From Candidatus Stoquefichus sp. SB1 (GTDB taxonomy: Bacteria; Bacillota_I; Bacilli_A; Erysipelotrichales; Coprobacillaceae), in contig NZ_LN852696.1 in the NCBI RefSeq assembly GCF_001244545.1, positions 186,001 to 250,000 on the forward strand: DNA of 64,000 nt, in the 5' to 3' direction. Position numbers and translations under genes: made by a program. The notes below the pieces were generated by a model, which saw only the letters and a list, made by a program, of their open reading frames with translations, was not told where the DNA came from and searched no databases. Below are positions 1 through 7,444 of the stretch, piece by piece. The number at the start of each line of letters is the position of its first letter. Positions within the stretch are counted from its first letter, which is position 1.

Positions 1-987
<987 letters not shown>

Positions 988-997
988 GGGCGATAAA

Positions 998-1540
998 ATG
1001 GAAAAAAAGGTTTCATTGTTAAAAAGAAGTATAGCATTTTTTATTGATTTGTATTTAGGAGCATTATTAGCAAGCATTCCGATTTCTCTCATTTCATTAA
1101 TCCAAATCAATCAAATAACACAAAATATTTTTTTACTAGATAAATCAATAGCAATCATCGCTATCATCTTAAGTTTTGTTTGTTTAGGTTTCTATTATCT
1201 TTATATACCACTCTTTATTTATCCAGGACAGACACTAGGAAAAAGATTAATGGACATTCAAATTATAGCTTCTTCAAAAATATCATTAGTTAAAAGACAA
1301 ATTCTTTTTATGTTATTGTTTACATCAGCAAGTCATCTTTTTGCTCAATTGGTAAGTTTATTGACAGGATATAACTTGATTTCTTTAATGACAGATATCA
1401 CATTATCATTTTCATTGATGGCAATAATTAATTTATTTATTACCAAACAGATGCTATATGATCGACTTGCAAAAACATATATAACAGATTTTTCAAAACA
1501 AAAAACATTTATTAAAAATCAATTAAGGGAGGAAAAATAA
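998..1540 (+). CDS. RDD family membrane protein
   Basis: A 180-residue integral membrane protein. The start at 998 is chosen because AAGGG lies seven bases upstream; the in-frame ATG at 956 would overlap the preceding gene and has no ribosome site. RDD-family features are the N-terminal RSIAFFIDLYLG helix, YPGQTLGKRLMDIQI in the middle, and LYDRLAKTYI near the end, with about four hydrophobic segments. The function of RDD proteins is mostly unknown. Its stop codon overlaps the next start by one base (TAATG), so it is translationally coupled to the EIIC gene and probably serves the same uptake system. A second RDD protein is at 45370-46029. Confidence 0.85.
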   Translation: MEKKVSLLKRSIAFFIDLYLGALLASIPISLISLIQINQITQNIFLLDKSIAIIAIILSFVCLGFYYLYIPLFIYPGQTLGKRLMDIQIIASSKISLVKRQILFMLLFTSASHLFAQLVSLLTGYNLISLMTDITLSFSLMAIINLFITKQMLYDRLAKTYITDFSKQKTFIKNQLREEK

Positions 1541-2838
1541 TGGATTATTTTATGGATAAAATTGGTGAAGCCATTACACCAATAGCAACAAAAATGACAA
1601 GCAATAGATATTTAAGTGCGATTAAGGAAGGGTTCTTTGGATCGACTCCAATTTTAATTGCAGGTTCAATATTCCTATTGTTTACAAGTTTACCTTTTAA
1701 TGGGTATGCAGATTTTATGGCAGGTCTTTTTGGGGAAGGGTGGATGGATTTCTTCTATTTACCATATCAAGTGAGTTTTAAACTCATGGCATTCTTTGTT
1801 GTTGTAGGAATGGCACGTTCTCTAGCAAAATACTATAAAGTTGATAGTAAATTAGCAATCGCTTTATCCTTTGTAGGAATCTTTCTATTAACACCAATCA
1901 TCGCAACAGAAGAAGGATTAAAAGGATTACCATTAGATAATTTTAGTGCTCAAGGGTTATTTGTATGTATGATTTCAACTGCTATCTCAGTTGAAATTTA
2001 TAGATGGTGTGTTCAAAAAGGTTTTACAATTAAAATGCCAGATTCAGTTCCATCAAATGTCTCTACTGCTTTTGCAGCTGTTATACCAGCATTTCTGATT
2101 ATTCTTGTATTTAATTTTATGCGTATGGCTTTTGTAGCAACACCGTTTGGAAATGCTCAAACTTTTATCTTTTCGATTTTACAGCAACCATTACAATCAT
2201 TAGGTGGAACATTGCCTGCCACAATGCTTGTATTACTTATTGAAGCAGTTATATGGTGCTTTGGTATTCATGGTTCAAGTATTGTTTCATCAGTGATGAA
2301 TCCTATTTGGTATGCTTTATCAGCTGAAAATTTAGCAGCATTTGAGGCTGGGATTGTCCTACCACATATTGTTAATTATCAATTTATATCATTTTTTGTA
2401 AAGTTGGGTGGTGTTGGTGCCACACTCAGTTTAACATTATTATGTTTATTTAAGTCAAAATCAGATCAATATAAAGCTTTAGGAAAATTAGGTATTGGAG
2501 CTTCTTTATTTAATATTAATGAACCAATTATTTTTGGATTTCCAATTGTCTTGAATCCAATGATGATGATACCTTTTGTTTTATCAAATGTGATGGTAGG
2601 ACTTGTGACCTATTTATCAATTTGGGGTGGTTTAGTTCCTTATATTAATGGTGTGAATTTACCATATACAATTCCAGCTATTATTTCAGGATTTATGATT
2701 TGTGGTTGGCAAGGAGCAGTTTTACAAATTGTTTTATTATTAATGACTGGTTTTATTTATTATCCATTCTTTAAGGCTTGTGATAAACAAGCATATGAAG
2801 AAGAACAAGAAAAGAAAAAAGCATTAACTGTAGAATAG
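1540..2838 (+). CDS. PTS EIIC, cellobiose/lichenan type
   Basis: A 432-residue membrane permease of the lactose/cellobiose PTS family. It has about ten hydrophobic segments and the conserved IRMPDSVP-like stretch (here IKMPDSVPSNVS), GIHGSS, and NINEPIIFG, which form the substrate-binding core of EIICs. It would bring in a beta-linked disaccharide while EIIB and EIIA phosphorylate it. No EIIA or EIIB gene is next to it, so it probably uses components encoded elsewhere, for example those at 41049-41702. The GH1 gene upstream is the expected next enzyme. Family assignment is firm; the sugar is not known. Confidence 0.92.
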   Translation: MDYFMDKIGEAITPIATKMTSNRYLSAIKEGFFGSTPILIAGSIFLLFTSLPFNGYADFMAGLFGEGWMDFFYLPYQVSFKLMAFFVVVGMARSLAKYYKVDSKLAIALSFVGIFLLTPIIATEEGLKGLPLDNFSAQGLFVCMISTAISVEIYRWCVQKGFTIKMPDSVPSNVSTAFAAVIPAFLIILVFNFMRMAFVATPFGNAQTFIFSILQQPLQSLGGTLPATMLVLLIEAVIWCFGIHGSSIVSSVMNPIWYALSAENLAAFEAGIVLPHIVNYQFISFFVKLGGVGATLSLTLLCLFKSKSDQYKALGKLGIGASLFNINEPIIFGFPIVLNPMMMIPFVLSNVMVGLVTYLSIWGGLVPYINGVNLPYTIPAIISGFMICGWQGAVLQIVLLLMTGFIYYPFFKACDKQAYEEEQEKKKALTVE

Positions 2839-2847
2839 GAGAAAGAT

Positions 2848-3765
2848 ATGGATATCATGATTGTTGCGGAAAAGATGTTTCAACTATTTATCATTATTGG
2901 TATTGGTTTTATATTTGGGAAAACAAAATTGTTTAGTGATGATTTTCATAGTCAATTAATACAATTTGTCTTAAATTTAACAATGCCTTGTATGATTATT
3001 TCATCAGTTATGACATCAAATCAAAAGACTTCCTTAGCCTTATTTGATATCCTTATTTCGACATTCATTTTAATTGTTCTATTGCCTATATTTGCTTATA
3101 TATGTATAAAGATCTTACCATTTCGTAAAAATAAGGGATTATATATGTTTATGATGATGTACCCAAATGTTGGGTTTATGGGATTTCCTTTAATGCAGGC
3201 TATTTTTGGTAATGAATCTATTCTAAGTACTGCTATTGTGAATATGGCATTCAATCTTTCGCTTTTTTCACTAGGAACTATGGTTATGAATTATGAGAAT
3301 AATCAACATTTCACATTTGATTTTAAAAGTTTATTATCTCCAGGTATATTAGCGTCTTTATTAGCTATTATGATCTATATATTTCATCTTCAATTCCCAT
3401 CAACGATTATTGAGTCATTAACTTTAATTGGGAATATGACAACACCATTAGCTATGATGATTATTGGAACAACATTAGCCACTTACTCATTGAAAGATAT
3501 ATTTTACGACTCTAAAGTTTATGTTTTTTCTGGTTTTATTAATTTACTGATTCCAATACTCTTTTATCCTATTATTGATTATCTTTTAATTGATCCAATG
3601 ATTAAAGGAATAACGCTTATCATATTGGCTATGCCAGTAGCCAATGGAGCTGTTTTATTTGCTAAGACATATCAACAAGATGAATTTTTAGCAGCAAAAA
3701 CAGTATTTATTTCAACATTATTGGGTATTGTAACAATTCCTTTCTTAATTTATTTATTGAAATAA
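2848..3765 (+). CDS. AEC family transporter
   Basis: A 305-residue membrane protein with about ten hydrophobic helices. N-terminal GIGFIFGKTKLFSDD and NLTMPCMIISSV, and the central YPNVGFMGFPLMQAIFG, match the auxin-efflux-carrier (AEC) family, whose bacterial members export or import malate, other organic acids or amino acids. It begins nine bases after the EIIC stop with AGGAG upstream, so it is the last gene of the beta-glucoside operon. One plausible job is exporting a fermentation acid or the aglycone acid released from a plant glucoside; the sequence alone cannot decide. Confidence 0.85.
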   Translation: MDIMIVAEKMFQLFIIIGIGFIFGKTKLFSDDFHSQLIQFVLNLTMPCMIISSVMTSNQKTSLALFDILISTFILIVLLPIFAYICIKILPFRKNKGLYMFMMMYPNVGFMGFPLMQAIFGNESILSTAIVNMAFNLSLFSLGTMVMNYENNQHFTFDFKSLLSPGILASLLAIMIYIFHLQFPSTIIESLTLIGNMTTPLAMMIIGTTLATYSLKDIFYDSKVYVFSGFINLLIPILFYPIIDYLLIDPMIKGITLIILAMPVANGAVLFAKTYQQDEFLAAKTVFISTLLGIVTIPFLIYLLK

Positions 3766-3774
3766 GCATGAATA

Positions 3775-3793
3775 CCACATGTTTTACATGTGG
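3775..3793 (+). terminator. Hairpin after the AEC gene
   Basis: A perfect seven-base-pair stem CCACATG/CATGTGG with a TTTTA loop lies ten bases after the stop. There is no following T run, so it is a weak terminator or an mRNA 3'-end stabiliser. Confidence 0.4.
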
Positions 3794-3884
3794 AGTGTCA
3801 TTACATATATAGATAAAAGAAAATGGAACTTTAATCAAAAAATAGAGTTTTCTAAATTGCATATTTGCTTATTGCATAAATGCC

Positions 3885-3912
3885 TTGATATTTATGAAAA
3901 TTTGGTTATAAT
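3885..3912 (+). promoter_or_regulatory. Promoter of antitoxin RNA 1
   Basis: A -35 box TTGATA (3885-3890), a 16-base spacer, and a perfect -10 box TATAAT (3907-3912). It points toward the 3' end of toxin 1, as expected for an antisense regulator. Confidence 0.75.
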
Positions 3913-3918
3913 ATAAAT

Positions 3919-4004
3919 GAAAGGAATAATCGATAGACGGTTATGCCTTGGATTTATGTGGTAAAATAACTACCTCACAGTCAACAAAGTGGTAGTTATT
4001 TTTT
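3919..4004 (+). ncRNA. Putative antisense antitoxin RNA 1
   Basis: The predicted transcript runs from about seven bases after the -10 box to the T run after the hairpin AATAACTACC/GGTAGTTATT (3965-3974 with 3991-4000, Ts at 3999-4004). It is about 85 nucleotides long and has no good reading frame. It converges on the minus-strand toxin gene and overlaps its last codons, as in Fst/RNAII and TxpA/RatA type I systems, where the antisense RNA blocks translation or triggers decay of the toxin mRNA. Start and end are predicted, not measured. Confidence 0.65.
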
Positions 4005-4088
4005 GTTTTCCTTTATAATTTCAAGGAGTAGTTTCACAATGACTGCGATGATAGCTATCATTAAAGACAACATCTCAAAATCGCTCAT
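3996..4088 (-). CDS. Holin-like type I toxin peptide, copy 1
   Basis: A 30-residue peptide that starts MSDFEMLSLM, continues with a hydrophobic helix rich in I, A, V and L, and ends with a basic-polar tail KENKK. This is the layout of the small holin-like toxins of Firmicutes (Hol-Tox/BsrG/TxpA class), which insert in the cell membrane and lower the membrane potential. A very strong ribosome site GGAGGTGG sits just before the ATG. Its 3' end overlaps the terminator stem used by the convergent RNA. The size and layout fit the family; toxicity is inferred. Confidence 0.75.
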   Translation of the reverse strand: MSDFEMLSLMIAIIAVIVKLLLEIIKENKK

Positions 4089-4208
4089 GTTTCACCACCT
4101 CCGTTGTTTCAAATTTCTCATAAGAGATATCTATATCAACAGAGTTTCCGATCTCTGATCTTTCGACCAAAGCATAACCACCTACCGTTATGATTATTCC
4201 ATGATGAT

Positions 4209-4217
4209 ATTATAGCA
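4209..4217 (-). promoter_or_regulatory. Toxin 1 promoter, extended -10
   Basis: Read on the minus strand this is TGCTATAAT, a perfect -10 with an extended TGn. No good -35 is seen 17 bases upstream. The mRNA would start near 4202 and have a leader of about 110 bases with a CAGAG/CTCTG hairpin before the toxin start. Confidence 0.65.
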
Positions 4218-4358
4218 CAAAGCAAATTTTCTATCTATAAATATTTGCTTAAAGTTATCTATTGTGTTTACGAGCAAATGATCGAGAAGAAGATTCAAAA
4301 TCGACTTTTCAAAAGATTGAGTTATGGAAATTGTATATTTGCTTATTGCATAAATGTA

Positions 4359-4386
4359 TTGATATTTATTAAAAATTGGTTATAAT
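4359..4386 (+). promoter_or_regulatory. Promoter of antitoxin RNA 2
   Basis: TTGATA (4359-4364), 16 bases, TATAAT (4381-4386). The boxes and spacing are identical to copy 1. Confidence 0.75.
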
Positions 4387-4392
4387 ATAAAT

Positions 4393-4478
4393 GAAAGGAA
4401 TAATCGATAGACGGTTATGCCTTGGATTTTGGGTTTTAAATAACTACCACAGTTTCCTAGGCCGGGTAGTTATTTTTT
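4393..4478 (+). ncRNA. Putative antisense antitoxin RNA 2
   Basis: The predicted small RNA matches copy 1 at its 5' end (GGAATAATC then GGTTATGCCTTGG). It ends at the hairpin AATAACTACC/GGTAGTTATT (4439-4448 with 4465-4474) and a T run. The 16-base loop of this hairpin is quite different from that of copy 1, which would give each antitoxin its own specificity. Ends are predicted from the promoter and hairpin. Confidence 0.65.
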
Positions 4479-4562
4479 GTTTCCTTTTATAATTTCAAGG
4501 AGTAGCTTCACAATGATTGCGATGATAGCTATCATTAAAGATAAAATCTCATAATCGCTCAT
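4470..4562 (-). CDS. Holin-like type I toxin peptide, copy 2
   Basis: A 30-residue peptide, MSDYEILSLM followed by a hydrophobic helix and the tail KGNKK. It differs from copy 1 at only four positions (F4Y, M6I, V16I, E27G), all but one conservative. The same GGAGGTGG ribosome site precedes it. Conservation of the peptide while the RNA loop diverges suggests that both toxins are kept under selection. Confidence 0.75.
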   Translation of the reverse strand: MSDYEILSLMIAIIAIIVKLLLEIIKGNKK

Positions 4563-4682
4563 GTTTCACCACCTCCGTTGTTTCAAATTTCTCAAAAGAG
4601 ATATCTATATCAACAGAGTTTCCGATCTCTGATCTTTCGACCAAAGCATAACCACCTACCGTTATGATTATTCCATGACAAT

Positions 4683-4691
4683 ATTATAGCA
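4683..4691 (-). promoter_or_regulatory. Toxin 2 promoter, extended -10
   Basis: Minus-strand TGCTATAAT, identical to that of copy 1, about 120 bases upstream of the second toxin start. Confidence 0.65.
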
Positions 4692-4783
4692 CATAGCAAA
4701 TTCTCTATCTATAAATATTTGCCAAAAGTTAATTATCGTTTTTGCTTTATTTGTGATAAAATATTGGAAAGGATGGTGATTCA

Positions 4784-5533
4784 ATGAAATATAAAGATTA
4801 TGGAGTTGTTGTGACTGGTGGAGGTCATGGAATTGGAAAAGGAATTATTGAGGAATTTGTTCAAGAAGGAGCAAAAGTTTGTTTTATTGATATCAATGAG
4901 AGTTATGGGAAACTATTAGAGAGTGAATCCGTATTCTTTTATCATGGTGATGTCTCTTTAGAAAAAGATTTAAATCAATTTATTTCTTTTTGTAAAAAGA
5001 AATTGAATAGAATTGATATATTGATTAATAATGCCTGTGTTTCTCATCAGGGAATAATGAGTCAATGTGGTTATCAGGAATTTCAAAAAACTTTATCTAT
5101 TGGGTTAATAGCTCCTTATTATTTAAGTTCACAATTTCAAGATGAATTGAAGAAACAAAAAGGATCAATTATTAATATTGCATCTTCTCGAGCTTTTCAG
5201 TCTGAACCAAATACGGAGTCATATACAAGTGCTAAAGGTGGTATTGTGGCTTTAACACATGCTTTAGCTATTTCATTATCAGGAGATGTGAGAGTAAATT
5301 GTATTGCTCCAGGATGGATTGATGTCAATGATACTGAAGAATTTTCAAAAGAAGATCAAATGGCTATTCCTGTAGGAAGAGTTGGAAAACCAAAAGATAT
5401 TGCAAAGATGGTTACATTTCTCTGTAGTGAAGATGCTGGATTTATAACAGGTGAAACATTTATTGTTGATGGGGGAATGAGTAAGCGTATGATTTATCAT
5501 GGAGATCATGGCTGGCAATATCATATTGAATAA
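4784..5533 (+). CDS. SDR family NAD(P)-dependent oxidoreductase
   Basis: A 249-residue classical short-chain dehydrogenase. The Rossmann glycine motif TGGGHGIG is at residues 11-18, the NNA motif (INNACVS) in the middle, the catalytic serine in INIASSRA, and the YxxxK pair in SYTSAKGG. The C-terminal ITGETFIVDGGMSKRM is typical of the family. It would interconvert an alcohol and a ketone; the substrate cannot be told. It has its own weak promoter (extended -10 TGATAAAAT near 4754-4762) and is followed by the preQ1 riboswitch, so it is probably monocistronic. Confidence 0.9.
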   Translation: MKYKDYGVVVTGGGHGIGKGIIEEFVQEGAKVCFIDINESYGKLLESESVFFYHGDVSLEKDLNQFISFCKKKLNRIDILINNACVSHQGIMSQCGYQEFQKTLSIGLIAPYYLSSQFQDELKKQKGSIINIASSRAFQSEPNTESYTSAKGGIVALTHALAISLSGDVRVNCIAPGWIDVNDTEEFSKEDQMAIPVGRVGKPKDIAKMVTFLCSEDAGFITGETFIVDGGMSKRMIYHGDHGWQYHIE

Positions 5534-5554
5534 TATAGATTTGTATGTTAGAAT
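5526..5554 (+). promoter_or_regulatory. Promoter of the queT transcript
   Basis: TTGAAT (5526-5531), a 17-base spacer, and an extended -10 TGTTAGAAT ending at 5554. It overlaps the 3' end of the SDR gene and places the RNA start close to the riboswitch stem at 5561. Confidence 0.6.
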
Positions 5555-5559
5555 GTGTT

Positions 5560-5600
5560 CACTGGTTCGAGAGCCAAACCCAGTATAAAAAACTAAGGAC
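5560..5600 (+). promoter_or_regulatory. PreQ1-I riboswitch
   Basis: A compact element with stem ACTGG (5561-5565) pairing with CCAGT (5580-5584), an inner GGTTC run, and the A-rich tail ending in AAAAAACTAAGGA. This is the known preQ1 class I pseudoknot plan. It lies directly ahead of an expression-platform terminator (5611-5631) and the queuosine-precursor transporter gene, which is a standard target of this riboswitch. Binding of preQ1 should lower queT expression by premature termination. Confidence 0.82.
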
Positions 5601-5610
5601 ATGAAAGAAT

Positions 5611-5631
5611 GATGGCTCTGCCATCTTTTTT
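5611..5631 (+). terminator. Riboswitch expression-platform terminator
   Basis: Stem GATGGC/GCCATC with a three-base loop and TTTTTT, inside a longer outer stem GACATGAAA/TTTCATGTC. It is 11 bases downstream of the preQ1 aptamer and 44 bases before the queT start. Confidence 0.75.
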
Positions 5632-5674
5632 CATGTCTGGCTTCTAACTGTTTTTTAGAAGAGGAGGAAATCAA

Positions 5675-6151
5675 ATGAATAAAGGAGTTAAAGAAGTTGC
5701 AATCAATGCGATGATTGCTTGTGTTTATGCAGCACTTACAATTGCATGTTCAAGTATTGCCTATGGTGGGATTCAATTGAGAATTTCAGAAATATTAATA
5801 TTTCTAGCATTTTATAACAAAAAGTATATTCCAGGTCTTATTATAGGATGTTTTTTGGCTAATTTACCATCGCCATTAGGATTAGCTGATATGTGTTTTG
5901 GAACCCTTGCAACAGCAATAGCATGTTTAGGAATTTATAAAATAAAAAATATTTATATAGCAGGAATATTTGCTGCTATTGTCAATGGTATAATTGTGGG
6001 TGCAGAATTGTATTTTGTTCTTGATTTACCATTTGTGATTAATGCATTTTATGTGTTTGCAGGAGAAGTTATTGTTTTAATGATTGGTGCTTATTTATTC
6101 CAATTATTGGAGAGAAAAGAAGTATTCATGAAGAAATATATTTTAGAATAA
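5675..6151 (+). CDS. queT: Queuosine precursor transporter QueT
   Basis: A 158-residue membrane protein with about five hydrophobic helices, the size of the QueT substrate-binding (S) subunits of energy-coupling factor transporters. The conserved stretch IQLRISEILIFLAFYN and the ANLPSPLGLADMCFGTLATAIA motif match the family. It imports a 7-deazaguanine precursor of queuosine (preQ1 or queuine) and would work with ECF ATPase and T subunits encoded elsewhere. The preQ1-I riboswitch upstream independently supports the function. Confidence 0.92.
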   Translation: MNKGVKEVAINAMIACVYAALTIACSSIAYGGIQLRISEILIFLAFYNKKYIPGLIIGCFLANLPSPLGLADMCFGTLATAIACLGIYKIKNIYIAGIFAAIVNGIIVGAELYFVLDLPFVINAFYVFAGEVIVLMIGAYLFQLLERKEVFMKKYILE

Positions 6152-6170
6152 GGAACTGATGGTTCCTTTT
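6150..6170 (+). terminator. Terminator after queT
   Basis: Stem AAGGAAC/GTTCCTT with loop TGATG and a short T run, immediately after the stop. Confidence 0.75.
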
Positions 6171-6224
6171 CTTCATATAAAAGACATATTATTTGATTAT
6201 ACTCATACTTAAAGAGGTGGTTTA

Positions 6225-7379
6225 ATGAAAGCAACAGATAAGATGAGAGATTTAACTTTAAAGAATATGATAATACTTGTAACATATATTGCTGTATTAA
6301 TATTATGTTTAATGAATTTTGGAGCCATTATTGGTTTTATTGGACAATTGTTTAGGATTATCAAACCATTTATTATAGGTTTTATTTTGGCATTTATTTT
6401 TAATATACCTATGAAATATTTTATTAAGAAATTACCGATTCAAAATGAAAAAACAAAAAAATTGGTTTCTGCAGTACTATCAGTTGTTCTTGTTTTATTA
6501 ATTCTTGCGGTTTTAGTCATGGTTGTGTTACCCCAAGTGATTGATAATGTCAAAACATTAATAGATAATTTACCAGAAATATTTAGACAAGTGGAAGAAT
6601 GGGTCAATTATTTCTTAAAAGAAGTGAAAATAGCACCTGATATTATGACAAAAATAGAAGAATTCCAACAAACATTTGGACAAACTATTTTATCAAAACT
6701 CTCAACATGGGTACCAGGTATAGCAATAGGGGTTTCTCATCTTACAACCAGTGTTGTTAATATATTTATGGGATTTGTGATGGCTATTTATATGCTGTTT
6801 TCTAAAGATACATTAATGCGTCAGGTTAAAAGGGTTGGTCGAGCTTTTTTAAAGGATAAACAATTTAAACAGGCAACTGAAGTTGTAAGATTAACATCTT
6901 CAACATTTGAAAATTTCTTGGCAGGGCAATTAACAGAATCGGTTATTATTGGTGTGTTATGTTATATTGGATGTGTCATCTTAGATATTCCATATGCTTC
7001 TATTGCTGCAATTGTGATTGGTTTTACAAATATTATTCCATATTTTGGACCGATTATTGGTGCCTTTATTTCATCTGTGCTCATTGTTTTTGTTTCACCA
7101 ATGAAAGCTATTATCTTCTTAATATTTAGTACTTTATTACAACAATTTGAATCTAATTTAATTTATCCACATGTTGTAGGAAATTCAGTAGGTCTTTCGG
7201 CATTATGGGTACTATTTGCTGTGAGTGCTGGTGGTGGATTGTTTGGTATACCAGGAATGGTTTTTGGATTACCAACATTTTCAGTGATTTATGAATTGAT
7301 GAGACGTTGGACAAATCATCGTTTAAATCAAAAAAAGCAACTTCAAAAAGTTGCTTTAGATAATAATGAGAGTAATTGA
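6225..7379 (+). CDS. AI-2E family transporter
   Basis: A 384-residue membrane protein of the autoinducer-2 exporter (AI-2E/YtvI/TqsA) family. It has paired helices at the N-terminus, a central soluble segment (about 95-150), and the C-terminal half with the family motif GFTNIIPYFGPIIGAFIS. FGIPGMVFGLPTFSVIYE near the end is also typical. Family members export AI-2 or act as sodium/proton antiporters; which applies here is not decidable. AGAGGTGG precedes the start. It is monocistronic and convergent with the downstream peptidase gene. Confidence 0.88.
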   Translation: MKATDKMRDLTLKNMIILVTYIAVLILCLMNFGAIIGFIGQLFRIIKPFIIGFILAFIFNIPMKYFIKKLPIQNEKTKKLVSAVLSVVLVLLILAVLVMVVLPQVIDNVKTLIDNLPEIFRQVEEWVNYFLKEVKIAPDIMTKIEEFQQTFGQTILSKLSTWVPGIAIGVSHLTTSVVNIFMGFVMAIYMLFSKDTLMRQVKRVGRAFLKDKQFKQATEVVRLTSSTFENFLAGQLTESVIIGVLCYIGCVILDIPYASIAAIVIGFTNIIPYFGPIIGAFISSVLIVFVSPMKAIIFLIFSTLLQQFESNLIYPHVVGNSVGLSALWVLFAVSAGGGLFGIPGMVFGLPTFSVIYELMRRWTNHRLNQKKQLQKVALDNNESN

Positions 7380-7387
7380 TAAAATCT

Positions 7388-7427
7388 AAGATATGTTTTC
7401 CCATTGAAGGAAAAACATATCTTTTTT
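7388..7427. terminator. Bidirectional terminator
   Basis: Long stem AAGATATGTTTT pairing with AAAACATATCTT, followed by six Ts on the plus strand and Ts on the minus strand too. It serves the convergent AI-2E and peptidase genes. Confidence 0.8.
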
Positions 7428-7444
7428 AATAATACATTCTAATT

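Larger units (their letters stand above)
3844..4252. repeat. Tandem repeat, copy 1 (type I TA module)
   Basis: This stretch repeats with strong similarity 474 bases downstream (4318-4727). Each copy holds an antisense RNA promoter, a terminator hairpin, a 30-residue toxin gene on the minus strand and its promoter. The two copies fill the otherwise gene-free interval 3766-4783. They differ mostly in the loop of the shared terminator hairpin and in a few toxin codons. Confidence 0.85.
4318..4727. repeat. Tandem repeat, copy 2 (type I TA module)
   Basis: Second copy of the unit at 3844-4252, in the same orientation and offset by 474 bases. Promoters, the terminator stem and the toxin frame are all intact, so both copies look functional rather than decayed. 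Confidence 0.85.

Noticed and set aside
3844-4727. Possible CRISPR or IS repeat
   Set aside because: Only two copies, 474 bases apart, each holding promoters and a conserved small toxin frame; no spacer array and no transposase.
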